The notes: generated by a model not told the origin, from the letters alone. A stretch of DNA of 59,915 bases from Streptomyces rochei (GCA_002155895.1 MUMD01000006.1:1-59915), one strand, 5' to 3'; positions 1 to 9,029 are shown, counted from the first letter of the stretch. A program made the numbers and translations.

Positions 1-64
1 CCGGTAGCCGCACCGGCCACGGCGGTGGGGCGGGCGCCGGCATCGTGGCCGGTGCGGCTACCGG
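1..64. repeat. 21-bp perfect inverted repeat inside the PKS linker
   Basis: Positions 1-21 and 44-64 are perfect reverse complements (CCGGTAGCCGCACCGGCCAC plus one more pair) around a 22-nt loop. The repeat lies in the Pro/Ala linker of the synthase coding sequence, so it may only reflect biased codons for Ala-Pro-rich peptide, but 21 perfect pairs is long for that. Confidence 0.8.
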
Positions 65-2923
65 CGGAGTCCGGGGCGGATTGGGTGGCGGCAGTTCGGC
101 CGCCCCGCCCTCGGGGGGATAGGGCTGACCGTAATTGGCACCGCTGATCTGCACGGTCATGCGCGGTTCGCGCTCCTTCGCTGCTGTCGCTGACGGTCCG
201 TACGGCGCCCAGAGGAAGCCGTAGTCCAACTGCGCACCGCGCGCCGCGAGCCTGCCCAGCGCGCCGTGCAGGGTGGTGACCCCGTCCTGCCCCCGGCGGT
301 CGAGGGCGACCGCGGCGTGCTCGCGGTCACCGAGGACGCGTCCGACCAGGCCGGTCAGCGCGGCCCCGGCGCCCACCTCGACGAACGTCCGCGCGCCCGC
401 CGCGTACATGGCTTCGATCTGCTCCGCGAACAGCACGGGCGCGGCCAGGTGCGCGGCGATCCTGCGGCGTACTTCGCCGGCGTCCCCCGGGTACGGTGCC
501 GCGTCCGCGTTGCCGTACACGTCGATCACGGGTGCCGTGAGGGTCAGGTCGTTCAGGAACGCGGACAGCGGCTCGGCCGCCGAGGCGACCAGCGGGCTGT
601 GGAAGGCGTGTGAGGCGTCCAGCCGGCGCACGGCGACGCCCCTGGAGAGGAACTCCCGCTCCACCGCGTCGATCGCTCCGCGCTCGCCGGACACCACGAC
701 CTGGTCCGGCGCGTTGTGGTTCGCCGGCCACACGTTCTTCGAGCCCGTTCCGGCGAGGACGGCCGTCACCAGGTCGCGGCTCGCGGCCACGGCCAGCATC
801 GCCCCCGGAGTGTCGGCCGCGGCGCGCATCAGCTCGCCCCGCCGGCGGGCCAGCGCGACCAGGGATGCGGCGTCCAGCGCTCCGGCGGCGTGCAGGGCCA
901 CCAGTTCGCCGAAGCTGTGGCCGCCCACGCAGTCGGGCCGCAGTCCGAGGCCGCGCACCACCTCCAGGAGGGCCAGACTGTGCACGGCGAGCGCCGGCTG
1001 CGCCCACTCGGTGGCGTTCAGCAAGGCGGCCCGCTCCTCCCGCTCCGCGTCGTCGAATCCGGGAGGCGGGAACACCACGCCGTGCAGGGCGCGGCCGTCG
1101 AACCGGCGGCCTGCCAGACGGTCCCAGACGGCCTGGGCCTCGGGGGCGAACATGGCGAGGTCGGCCCCCATGCCGACGTACTGGGCTCCCTGTCCCGGGA
1201 AGAGGAACGCCACCTTGCCGACGGCGGGGTCGCCGGTGCCGTAGTGCGTCCCGCCCGGGAGGGAGAACGCGTCGTGCGGCCGCCGCTGGATCGCGGCTGC
1301 GGCCTGTGCGAACCTGTCGTACAGGTCGTCGGTGTCGGTCGCCACTACGGCCAGGCGTGCCTCGTCGCCGGGCCGGAACCCGGCCTGGCCCTCCCGCGCG
1401 ATCTCGGCGAGGGGGCGGCCCCGGTCGATGGTCCGCTCCAGCAGGGCGTCCGGCGAGGGGGCGCTGAACAGCACCAGTTCCGTGGGCGCACACCGGCTGC
1501 GCCACGCCGGACGACCGTTCCCCGCCGACGGCACATACTCCTCCAGGGTGACGTGGAAGTTGCTGCCTCCGAAGCCGAAGCTGGACACCGAGGCGCGGCG
1601 CGGATGGCCGGGCGGACGTACCCATGGTCGTGCCTCGGTGTTGACGTAGAACGGGCTGTCCCGCGTTCGCAGGGCGGAAGCCGGACGCTCGACCTTGATG
1701 GTGGGCGGCAGGACCTGGTGGCGCAGGGCCAGGACCGTCTTGAGCAGGCCGGCGGCTCCCGCGGCGCACTTGGTGTGGCCGATCTGGGACTTCACCGAGC
1801 CGATCGCGCACCACTGCCGGGCCCGGCGCCCGCCTTCCTCGAACACCGTGCGCAGCGCGGCGAGTTCGGCGGCGTCCCCGGCCTTCGTACCGGTGCCGTG
1901 CGCCTCGACGAGTTCCACCGTGCCGGGGTCGTAGCCCGCCTGCTCGTACGCGCGTCGCAGCGCCCGTGCCTGGCCCTCGGGCAGGGGCGCGTAGATCGCC
2001 GTCCCCTTGCCGTCGGACGAGCTGCCGATCCCCCGGATCACCGCGTGGATCCGGTCGCCGGCCCGTTCCGCGTCGGTCAGCCTCTTGAGCGCGTACATCA
2101 CGACGGCTTCACCGAGCATCGTGCCGTCGGCCCGGTCGGAGAAGGGCCGGCAGTCCCCGGTGGGCGACAGCGCGGGTGTCTTCGAGAAGCACATGAACAT
2201 GCCGATGTCGTTCAGGGTGTCGACGCCCCCGCTGACGACCAGGTCGGCACGGCCCAGGGAGAGTTCCGCGACCGCGGTCGACAGGGCGGCGAACGAACTC
2301 GCGCACGCGGCGTCGGTGGTGTGGTTCGTGCCGTGCAGGTCGAACCTGTTGGCGATGCGTCCCGCGACGACGTTGCCGAGGAGCCCGGGGAACGTCGCCT
2401 CCTGCCAGGGCGTGTAGTGGTCCTGGACGGCGTCGCACACGGACTGTGCCTCGGCCTCGGGGACGCCCTGCTCCCGCAGGGCCTTCAACCACACGGGGCG
2501 TTGGGTCCGCCCCTGCATGTGGCTCAGCAGCTCCAGCGAGGACGCGCCGAGGATGACGCCGACCCGGTCGCGGTCCACACCCGACAGCCCGCCGGCGTCG
2601 GCGAGCACCTGGTCGGCGACCATCAGGGCGAGCAGCTGGCTGGTGTCGGTGGCGGGGAGGGTGGTGGGCGGGATTCCGTAGGCCAGCGGGTCGAAGCCGA
2701 CCTCGGGCAGGAACGCCCCTCTGCGCGCGTAGGTCTTGTCCGGCGCGGCGGGGTCGGGGTCGTAGTGGTCCTCGACGAGCCAGCGCGACGGAGGCACGTC
2801 GGTGATCATGTCGCGGCCCGAGAGCACGGTCCGCCAGAACTCCGTGGGGTCGGTCGAGCCCGGGGCCAGGGCTCCGACGCCGACCACGGCGACGGGTACC
2901 TGCGGGGGGTGGGTCTCGGACAC
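1..2923 (-). CDS. PUFA/heterocyst-glycolipid-type polyketide synthase, KS-AT part (3' end beyond window)
   Basis: Iterative type I polyketide/fatty acid synthase of the PfaA/HglE type; it would elongate malonyl units into a long acyl chain. GTG start at 2923 with an AGGGAGA ribosome site 5 nt before it. At least 974 codons are open to the window edge. The ketosynthase spans about residues 8-450: active Cys207 in DAACASS, His342 in HGTGTKAGD, His383 in the GHTKCA loop. These signatures fit PUFA and enediyne-like ketosynthases better than modular ones. The acyltransferase spans about 570-870, with GQGAQ near its start and Ser670 in GHSFGE. A Pro/Ala-rich linker follows (about 930-974); ACP and later domains should lie outside the window. 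It is transcribed after the PfaD-like gene, 47 nt apart, so probably one operon. The domain assignment is firm; the product is not known. Confidence 0.92.
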   Translation of the reverse strand, partial: MSETHPPQVPVAVVGVGALAPGSTDPTEFWRTVLSGRDMITDVPPSRWLVEDHYDPDPAAPDKTYARRGAFLPEVGFDPLAYGIPPTTLPATDTSQLLALMVADQVLADAGGLSGVDRDRVGVILGASSLELLSHMQGRTQRPVWLKALREQGVPEAEAQSVCDAVQDHYTPWQEATFPGLLGNVVAGRIANRFDLHGTNHTTDAACASSFAALSTAVAELSLGRADLVVSGGVDTLNDIGMFMCFSKTPALSPTGDCRPFSDRADGTMLGEAVVMYALKRLTDAERAGDRIHAVIRGIGSSSDGKGTAIYAPLPEGQARALRRAYEQAGYDPGTVELVEAHGTGTKAGDAAELAALRTVFEEGGRRARQWCAIGSVKSQIGHTKCAAGAAGLLKTVLALRHQVLPPTIKVERPASALRTRDSPFYVNTEARPWVRPPGHPRRASVSSFGFGGSNFHVTLEEYVPSAGNGRPAWRSRCAPTELVLFSAPSPDALLERTIDRGRPLAEIAREGQAGFRPGDEARLAVVATDTDDLYDRFAQAAAAIQRRPHDAFSLPGGTHYGTGDPAVGKVAFLFPGQGAQYVGMGADLAMFAPEAQAVWDRLAGRRFDGRALHGVVFPPPGFDDAEREERAALLNATEWAQPALAVHSLALLEVVRGLGLRPDCVGGHSFGELVALHAAGALDAASLVALARRRGELMRAAADTPGAMLAVAASRDLVTAVLAGTGSKNVWPANHNAPDQVVVSGERGAIDAVEREFLSRGVAVRRLDASHAFHSPLVASAAEPLSAFLNDLTLTAPVIDVYGNADAAPYPGDAGEVRRRIAAHLAAPVLFAEQIEAMYAAGARTFVEVGAGAALTGLVGRVLGDREHAAVALDRRGQDGVTTLHGALGRLAARGAQLDYGFLWAPYGPSATAAKEREPRMTVQISGANYGQPYPPEGGAAELPPPNPPRTPPVAAPATMPAPAPPPWPVRLP

Positions 2924-2970
2924 GGGCTCTCCCTATCGTGGGGCGTCGGCTTCCGGGGCGGGGAGCGCGG

Positions 2971-4554
2971 TCACGCGAGCCTGCGCGGCGTGTACGCGAA
3001 GGCCGAGGCCGGGACCGGGACGCCGTAGGTGCGCAGTTGATGGGCCCGCGTGAGAACGGCGGCGCCTTCGAGGAGGTTGAGCGCGATCTGCACCACGGTG
3101 CGGTTCTCCGGTTCGGCGAGGAAGCCTCCGGCGGTCCACCGGTTGAACGCTCCCACCGCCGGGCCGCACCAGATCTGGTAGTCGGTGCGCCGGCCGGTGT
3201 CCCCGTCGATGGCCCAGCGGCTGGAGCTGCCCAGGTACCAGCGGAAGACGAGGGCCATCCGGTGCTTGGGGTCGTTCTCCGCCCGTGTGATCTGTGCGGG
3301 GTCGCGTGCCGCCCAGAACCGCTTGGTCCGTTCCCACACCTCGTCGACGGGAGCCCCGAGGACGTCCCGTTCCAGCTTCTGCCGCTCCGGGGAGGGGATG
3401 TCCTCCAGCGAAGGGTGGGCCCGGTAGGCGGCGTAGAGCCGGGAGGCCCTGGGGGCGAACATCGTGCCCCGGCGCAGCACCTGGAGGGTGACGCCCATCT
3501 CGAACATGTCCGCCGCGGGCGCCATGGTGACGTCGGCGACGTCCGCCTGGGCGAGCAGTGTCTTGGCGTCGTCCGAGATGCCGGCCTCGGTGGCCGTCTG
3601 GTTCACCGACCCGGTCACCACGTAGGCCGCCCCGAGCGCGAAGGCGGCGGCCACCGCGGCGGGCGTTCCGAGCCCTCCCGCGGCACCGACCCCGACCGGG
3701 CGCCGGTAGCCGAAACGGCGGGTGACGTCGTCGCGCAGCATCAGCACGCGGGGCAGGAGGGAGCCCAGCGGGCGTCCGTCGGTGTGGCCACCGCTGTCGG
3801 CCTCCACCGTGACGTCCTCGGCCACCGGTACCTGGCGGGCCAGTTCGGCCTCGTCGGCGCTCAGCTCGCCCTGCTCGACGAGTCGGCGCAGCAGCTCGGC
3901 CGGTGCGGGTGAGAGGAACTTGTCGGCGACCTCGGGCCGGGACACCTTGGCGAGAATCCGGGTGGGCCGCAGGACGCTCCCGTCGGCGTCCCGGCGCAGT
4001 CCGCGGGCCGCGCACAGCACCGCGGCGGGCGTGAGTTCCAGGTAGGCCGAGAGCGACACACGGGGCACCCGGTGGTGGAGCAGCAGCTTCGCGGCCCGCA
4101 GTTCCAGTCCCGGTTCGGCCGGTGAGTGGATGAGGTTCACGCCCCAGTTGGTCCTGTCCCGGAGCCGATCGGCCAGTTCGCGCACGGCCCGCTCGACCTC
4201 CGGCAGGCCGAGACCCGCCGCGCCGAAGAAGCCGAGCATGCCGGCCCGGGCCATCGCGGTGACCATGCGGGTGGTCGCGATGCCGTTCGCCATCTCACCC
4301 GCCACATAGGGGAAGCGGACACCGTGGGCCTCGCAGAAGGCGCGCCCGCCGAGCCACTCCGGGTACAGCGGCGGCAGCGTGCCGACGACCTCGTCGGCCG
4401 GGCGCGGTCCGAAGGCCAGGCCGAGGGTCCGGCGGGTGCTGTCGGTGACGACGTGCACGTGCTCCCGGATGCGTCGGGTACCGGCGGTGATCGCTTCGGG
4501 TGAGAAGGCCGGCGGTTGCGTATCCGTGCTGCCGGGCCGGGCGGGAGCGGACAA
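2971..4554 (-). CDS. PfaD-like enoyl reductase (nitronate monooxygenase-type TIM barrel)
   Basis: Flavin-dependent trans-acting enoyl reductase of the PfaD family, which serves PUFA synthases. TTG start at 4554 chosen because GGAG lies 7 nt upstream and the protein then begins about 15 residues before the conserved PPAFSPEAI stretch. Length 527 aa, close to stand-alone PfaD. Visible family features: FCEAHGVRFPYVAGEMANGI near residue 70, a Gly-rich FGAAGLGLPEVE segment, the GVGAAGGLGTPAAVAAAFAL flavin-phosphate region, and a C-terminal KRFWAARDP / KHRMALVFRWYLG region typical of PfaD. It sits 60 nt after the SDR and 47 nt before the KS-AT gene on the same strand. An open frame continues upstream of the TTG but overlaps the SDR gene and is not PfaD-like. 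Function is inferred from family and context. Confidence 0.88.
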   Translation of the reverse strand: MSAPARPGSTDTQPPAFSPEAITAGTRRIREHVHVVTDSTRRTLGLAFGPRPADEVVGTLPPLYPEWLGGRAFCEAHGVRFPYVAGEMANGIATTRMVTAMARAGMLGFFGAAGLGLPEVERAVRELADRLRDRTNWGVNLIHSPAEPGLELRAAKLLLHHRVPRVSLSAYLELTPAAVLCAARGLRRDADGSVLRPTRILAKVSRPEVADKFLSPAPAELLRRLVEQGELSADEAELARQVPVAEDVTVEADSGGHTDGRPLGSLLPRVLMLRDDVTRRFGYRRPVGVGAAGGLGTPAAVAAAFALGAAYVVTGSVNQTATEAGISDDAKTLLAQADVADVTMAPAADMFEMGVTLQVLRRGTMFAPRASRLYAAYRAHPSLEDIPSPERQKLERDVLGAPVDEVWERTKRFWAARDPAQITRAENDPKHRMALVFRWYLGSSSRWAIDGDTGRRTDYQIWCGPAVGAFNRWTAGGFLAEPENRTVVQIALNLLEGAAVLTRAHQLRTYGVPVPASAFAYTPRRLA

Positions 4555-4613
4555 GGGCGGGCTCCAAGGAGGCGTGCGTACGGGTGACGGTCGGCTGAGA
4601 GGCCCGGGGCGGG

Positions 4614-5747
4614 TCAATGCCGCTGCTGCGCGGGAACCGCCTCCGCGCGGGCCGGGGGCGCCGGGCGGAGACCGGACAGCAGGTAGTCGAGGTCCACCCG
4701 GGTGACGGACCGGGGGGTTCCCAGCGCGGTGCGTACCCGGGTGTCGTCGTAGCGGCGCAGGTGGCTCAGGTAGGGCGTGATGCCGGGGTAGAAGTCCATG
4801 GACGCTTCGAAGGCGGACACGTCGTCGGGTCGCCTCTCGACCAGGCGGGTCCGCAGGGGCGCGAGCCGCTCCATGAGTTCGGTGATCGCGGCCACCGGAA
4901 CGTCGTGCTCGTGGACGACGTGGTAGGTGTCGACCCGGCCGGACGGCTCCCGGTCCGCCAGGCGCAGCATGACTTTCGCCGCGTCCTCGACGGGCATCAT
5001 GTTGAGGTGGCCGTAGCGTCGGCCGACCAGTCGGGCGACGGGCCGTTCGGACCGCGCACGTCCCGGGTCCGCGAGACCGACGGCGCGCAGCGCGTCCCCC
5101 ACCAAGTGGTCCAGGACCTGCAGCGGGTGCCGGGGCAGTTCGGGGTGCGGGGGCAGGTTCGTCACCAGGATGCTCGGCCGCAGGACGATCACCGGCCTGC
5201 GGTGGGTCCGCGACCATGCGTGCACCAGGGTCTCGGCCTCGTACTTGGACCGCTCGTAGGCGTTCTCGAAGCCGTGGGCGTCGTCGAGTTCGTCCTCGTA
5301 GATCACGCCCTCACGGCGTGCTCCGGCCACGAAGGCCGTGCTGACGTGGTGAACCACCGGTCGACGGCCCCCGGCGGCGGCCAACTCCAGTACGGCTCTG
5401 GTTCCTTCGACGTTCACCCGGCGCAGCGAGGCGAGGTCGCCCTCCAGGTTGATGGAGCCGGCGCAGTGCCAGAGCGCGTCGAAGCGGTCCGCCAGTTCCC
5501 GGAACCGGTCCGCGGGCAACCCCATGAGCGGCCGGCTCAGGTCGGTGGGTACCACCCGCACCCGCGTGGGCAGTTCCGCGATCATCCGTTCCGGCGCACC
5601 GGACACCTCGAGGAACCGTGTGATGCGGCCGAAGGGGTCCGCCGAGGCCGCGTGGGTGAGCAAGGTCAGCGTTCCGTCCCGCTCCAGCAGGCACCGCAGC
5701 AGGCGGAGGCCGAGGAATCCGGTGGCACCGGTGAGGGCGATGTTCAC
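4614..5747 (-). CDS. Thioester-reductase-type SDR (NAD-binding_4 / HglB-like)
   Basis: Extended SDR of the thioester reductase/male-sterility type, which releases acyl-thioesters by NAD(P)H reduction to aldehyde or alcohol. GTG start at 5747 with GGGAG 8 nt upstream; 377 aa. N-terminal Rossmann motif GATGFLG (residues 8-14), a HVSTAFVAG segment, the catalytic YERSK (YxxxK) and a following LRPSIL stretch are visible. First gene of the PKS-side group, upstream of PfaD and KS-AT on the same strand. The equivalent gene in heterocyst glycolipid loci reduces the finished chain, so chain release as alcohol or aldehyde is a reasonable guess here. No carrier protein domain is fused to it. Confidence 0.85.
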   Translation of the reverse strand: MNIALTGATGFLGLRLLRCLLERDGTLTLLTHAASADPFGRITRFLEVSGAPERMIAELPTRVRVVPTDLSRPLMGLPADRFRELADRFDALWHCAGSINLEGDLASLRRVNVEGTRAVLELAAAGGRRPVVHHVSTAFVAGARREGVIYEDELDDAHGFENAYERSKYEAETLVHAWSRTHRRPVIVLRPSILVTNLPPHPELPRHPLQVLDHLVGDALRAVGLADPGRARSERPVARLVGRRYGHLNMMPVEDAAKVMLRLADREPSGRVDTYHVVHEHDVPVAAITELMERLAPLRTRLVERRPDDVSAFEASMDFYPGITPYLSHLRRYDDTRVRTALGTPRSVTRVDLDYLLSGLRPAPPARAEAVPAQQRH

Positions 5748-6172
5748 GACCGTGACTCCCGGTGCTCGCGCCCCGAGGAGGCGGGTGGCCGTAATCGCCG
5801 CCGCGCCACCGACTCGCCCGCTCTCATCCCCGGCCTCCCCGTCGGACGCTCCGCACGCACACCGAGGACAGTGCCAGGTGGCGGGGGTCGGCTGCGTCCC
5901 CTTCCGCCCATGGTCATCCCCCAAGGCGTTCCCCGGGTACGGAGGTTGACGAACAGGCACGCGAACACCTGGTCCGGCCGCGTGAAGAACCCTTGGGACT
6001 CCGCGTCCGCACAGCGGAGGGCCGTCTACCTTGTGCTTCCGACCCGGTCGCCGCCCGTTCGAGCGACCGCCCACCCCGGCCCCCCGCTCCTCCGTCCGCC
6101 GGTCGGCGTGCCCTCCTCGATGCCGACCGCTTCCCGGCCCCGCCGGACCGCCTCGACCGGAAGATGGTGACC
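5748..6172. other. Divergent intergenic region of the lipid-PKS locus
   Basis: About 425 bases between the divergent SDR and acyltransferase starts. It must hold promoters for both directions. Frames remain open here on both strands but show no family similarity, and I see no clear palindrome or consensus promoter. Confidence 0.5.
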
Positions 6173-7426
6173 ATGCCCGCCGACGTGCGTACGCACCCGA
6201 TCGACCGCGCGTACCTCAGACTGGAGCAGGCCCGTCCCGGTGCCCGCTGGGACACGGGAGGCATCGCGTACCTCAGCGGCCGGCCACCGAGCCTGGCCGA
6301 CTTCCGCGCCTACGTCGGGATGCGTCTGCCGGAACTCCCCATGCTCACCTATCGGTTGGAACGGACCGCGCGGCCGCCCGTGTGGCGTCCGGACGAGGCG
6401 TTCACTCTGGAACGCCACGTCCACGAAGTGGTGACGGCCGGCCCGGAGGCACCGCCGTCGCCCTTGGAGACCGCCCTCGGCGCACCACTTCCCCGCGACG
6501 CGCCCTGGGGACTGTGGCTGGTGCACGGTGAGACGCCCGACGAGTACGCCGTGTGTTACCGCTTCGAGCACGTGTGCCAGGACGGTGTCGCCGCCGCCCT
6601 CGCCTTCCGTACTCTGCTCGGTACCGGCGAGCCCGCCCTCCGACCGTTGCCCCGGCCGCGCGGTCGCGGGGAGAACCTGCGCAGGACGGTCACGGCGCTG
6701 GGTCTCGCGGTGGCGTACGCCTTCGACGTCCTTCCGCGTCCGGGCCGGCGGTCCTCGACGGCCTTCGTACCCACCGGACGGCGGAAACTGCTGCGGGCCC
6801 GGCTGCCCGTCGAGAGGCTGCGCGGGATCGGCAGGGCACGGGGGGTGTCGGCGAACGACGTTCACCTCGCGGCGCTGGCGGGTGCCCTGGGCAGGTGGTC
6901 GGAGGAGGCCGGCATCCCCCTGCCCCACACGTCGGCGTTGCTGCCCGTGGACGCACGCCGGCACGACGAGGAGCAGACGTGGGGGAACCGCACCTTCGCC
7001 GTCCGGGTGCGGCTCCCCCTGACCGAGTCCTCGCCCCTTCGGCGGCTGGAACTCGTCGCGGCGGCGACTTCCGCGGTGAAGCGGAGGCCACGGAGGCAGG
7101 CCATCCACGATCTGGTCCGGTACATGCCCGCCCGGCCCACGGCCTGGTACATGCGGCAGATCACCTCACCGCGCGTCACCGCGCTGGTGGCGACCTCCGT
7201 GCCGCTCGCCGAGGACGGCGCCCTGGGCGCCACCGACGTCACGGGCGCCGCGCTGCTCCCGCTGCTCCTGCCGGGCCACCTCTGCGGCGTGGGACTGGCC
7301 TTCTTCGGGGACTGGGCCGAGGTCTCCTTCACGGTGGACGACGCGCTTCCCCACGGCGGGCGGTTGCCCGGCCTGTGGACGGACGCCGTGGAGGAACTCG
7401 AGCAGGACCTCGGCGAGGTCGGGTAG
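6173..7426 (+). CDS. WS/DGAT-like acyltransferase (condensation-type fold)
   Basis: Acyltransferase related to wax ester synthase/diacylglycerol acyltransferase; it would pass an acyl chain from CoA or carrier to an alcohol. ATG at 6173 chosen with GGAAG 9 nt upstream; 417 aa, slightly shorter than typical (about 450-480). N-terminal DRAYLRLE resembles the family's start. The catalytic HHxxxDG is EHVCQDG at residues 132-138, so the second His and the Asp-Gly are kept but the first His is Glu. Late motifs include ANDV (as SANDVHLAAL), NRTFAVRV, and a C-terminal LCGVGLAFFGDWAEVSFTVD segment typical of the family. It points away from the PKS genes and shares their intergenic region. Joint work with the reductase (acyl chain plus fatty alcohol) is an inference. 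Confidence 0.82.
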   Translation: MPADVRTHPIDRAYLRLEQARPGARWDTGGIAYLSGRPPSLADFRAYVGMRLPELPMLTYRLERTARPPVWRPDEAFTLERHVHEVVTAGPEAPPSPLETALGAPLPRDAPWGLWLVHGETPDEYAVCYRFEHVCQDGVAAALAFRTLLGTGEPALRPLPRPRGRGENLRRTVTALGLAVAYAFDVLPRPGRRSSTAFVPTGRRKLLRARLPVERLRGIGRARGVSANDVHLAALAGALGRWSEEAGIPLPHTSALLPVDARRHDEEQTWGNRTFAVRVRLPLTESSPLRRLELVAAATSAVKRRPRRQAIHDLVRYMPARPTAWYMRQITSPRVTALVATSVPLAEDGALGATDVTGAALLPLLLPGHLCGVGLAFFGDWAEVSFTVDDALPHGGRLPGLWTDAVEELEQDLGEVG

Positions 7427-7526
7427 TGCTGCCGCAGCAGGTCGTCGCCGTAGTCCTTGCCGTGGGGGGTGCGGATGATCGAGTGGACGTGGAGCGGGGA
7501 ACCGCGCGGCCAACGCCCCGGGAGGG

Positions 7527-8354
7527 TCAGGAGGTGCCGGCGCGTACGGCGGTCGTGGCCAGGGTGGTGTAGAGCATCGTGAAGCAACCGCCCATCGAGT
7601 CGATGGCGGCCCCGACCGCGTCAAGGATCTCGGCTGTCCGGTCGGGAGGGAGTCGGGTGAGGCCGCCGGTGGTGGGAAGCAGCTCCAGCCATTGGTCGCG
7701 CGTATAGGACCGTTCCCAGTCGAATCGCCACTGTTCGGGGGCGTCGAAGCGCCCGGTCCGACGGATCGCGTCGGCGAACTTCGCGTACCCCGCTCGGTAC
7801 ATGTCCAGTGGGCGTCGGGCCGGCTGACCGCTGAACGGCGAGTCCGGCACCACCCGCCGGTAGGCGGCGGCGAACGGTTCGGCCACCTCGGCGGGCGGCT
7901 CGTACACGTGCCCGAAGATCGCCAGACGCCCGTCCGGACGCAGTGCCCGGGCCGCCTTGACCGCGCCGGCGACCGGATCCACCCAGTGCCAGGACTGGGC
8001 CGCGATCACCGCGTCGAACGTCCGTCCAGCGGGCCGCCAGGCTTCGAACGTCGCCACCTCGACCTCCAGGCCGTGGGCGCGCGCGAACTCGGCCATCCGC
8101 TCGTCCGGCTCGACGCCGAGCACGGCGCAGCCGGCGGCCTGGAACTGGCGGGCCGCGATGCCGGTGCCGCAGCCCACGTCCAGCACCTCGGGCCCAGGGC
8201 TCCCCGCGACGATCCGCGCCACCAACGCGTCGGGATAGCCGGGCCGGGCCCGGTCGTAGCGTTGCGCGTCCGCACCGAACGACTCGGCCATCCGCCGGAC
8301 TTCATGCGACTCCAGTCGGGAAGGTTCTGGTTGCTCTCGCGGTAAGGTGGGCAT
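7527..8354 (-). CDS. Class I SAM-dependent methyltransferase
   Basis: Small-molecule methyltransferase of the Methyltransf_11/25 class, 275 aa. The SAM loop VLDVGCGTG is clear, followed by GVEPDERM and AQSWHWVDP, which are typical of this group. The first ATG (8354) has no ribosome site but lies 6 nt after a TAAAGT -10 box, so a leaderless start there is attractive. An alternative ATG 21 codons further in gives MAESFGADAQRYDRARPGYP, where relatives usually begin. Divergent from a TetR regulator with a palindromic operator over its promoter, so control by that repressor is very likely. The substrate is unknown. Confidence 0.88.
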   Translation of the reverse strand: MPTLPREQPEPSRLESHEVRRMAESFGADAQRYDRARPGYPDALVARIVAGSPGPEVLDVGCGTGIAARQFQAAGCAVLGVEPDERMAEFARAHGLEVEVATFEAWRPAGRTFDAVIAAQSWHWVDPVAGAVKAARALRPDGRLAIFGHVYEPPAEVAEPFAAAYRRVVPDSPFSGQPARRPLDMYRAGYAKFADAIRRTGRFDAPEQWRFDWERSYTRDQWLELLPTTGGLTRLPPDRTAEILDAVGAAIDSMGGCFTMLYTTLATTAVRAGTS

Positions 8355-8389
8355 GCGCCCACTTTAGTGGGCACATGCCCACTGGGCAA
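8348..8389. promoter_or_regulatory. TetR operator overlapping the methyltransferase promoter
   Basis: A 34-nt inverted repeat: TGGGCATGCGCCCAC (8348-8362), spacer TTTA, GTGGGCACATGCCCA (8367-8381), one mismatch in 15 pairs. On the minus strand it overlaps a promoter with -35 TTGCCC (8384-8389), a 17-nt spacer and -10 TAAAGT (8361-8366). Predicted transcription starts about at the methyltransferase ATG. Binding here would block RNA polymerase directly. Confidence 0.8.
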
Positions 8390-8426
8390 TGGATGCCGAC
8401 AGTCCGACGCACGAGAGGATCTGTGA

Positions 8427-9029
8427 GTGCCGACCGGGGTGCACCTTCGCGACGCGCGCCAGCAGTTGTTCGACGCCGCCGAACGCGTGCTGCTGCGGGA
8501 CGGGCCGGACGCCCTGACCAGCCGCGCCGTCACCGACGAGGCGGGCTGTGCCAAAGGCGTCCTGCACCGGTACTTCAGCGACTTCGACGCCTTCCTCACC
8601 GACCTCGTGCTCGACCGGGCCGCGCAGTTGGAGACGCAGGCGAGCGCGCTGCGCGAATCCGCGGGCACCGGCACGGTGACCGACAATCTCACCACCGCGC
8701 TGACCACCCTGTTCGGCCCGGTTCCGGTGGCCGTCATCCCGCTCATCACCTTCCGGGACGAGCTGCGCGCGCGGCTTCGACGAGCCACTCCCGGGGGCGG
8801 CATCGCGATCCTCGCCCAGGTCGCGACCGCGATCTCCGCCTACCTGGCCGACGAGCGTGAGCTGGGCCGCATCGCGGCCGACGCCGACATCGACTCGCTC
8901 ACTCTCTCCCTGGTCGGTGGCGGGCATCTCCTGTTCGCGGACCGCGACCCCGGCCCGCCGCCCACGGCAACCGTCGACAAGCTCGTGACCACGGTGCTCG
9001 CCGACGTCGTGCAACGGCGGCCACGCTGA
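8427..9029 (+). CDS. TetR-family repressor
   Basis: 200 aa DNA-binding repressor. GTG start with AGAGGA 7 nt upstream. The N-terminal helix-turn-helix is visible (LTSRAVTDEAGCAKGVLHRYF, about residues 31-51), followed by the DFDAFLTDLV first helix of the ligand domain. C-terminal domain is variable and gives no ligand hint. Divergent from the methyltransferase; the inverted repeat between them is the likely operator for both genes. Confidence 0.9.
   Translation: MPTGVHLRDARQQLFDAAERVLLRDGPDALTSRAVTDEAGCAKGVLHRYFSDFDAFLTDLVLDRAAQLETQASALRESAGTGTVTDNLTTALTTLFGPVPVAVIPLITFRDELRARLRRATPGGGIAILAQVATAISAYLADERELGRIAADADIDSLTLSLVGGGHLLFADRDPGPPPTATVDKLVTTVLADVVQRRPR

Noticed and set aside
4555-5217. 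Continuing open frame upstream of the PfaD-like start
   Set aside because: It overlaps the SDR gene in another frame and has Arg/Pro-rich GC-skewed composition. TTG 4554 has a ribosome site and gives a family-sized protein.
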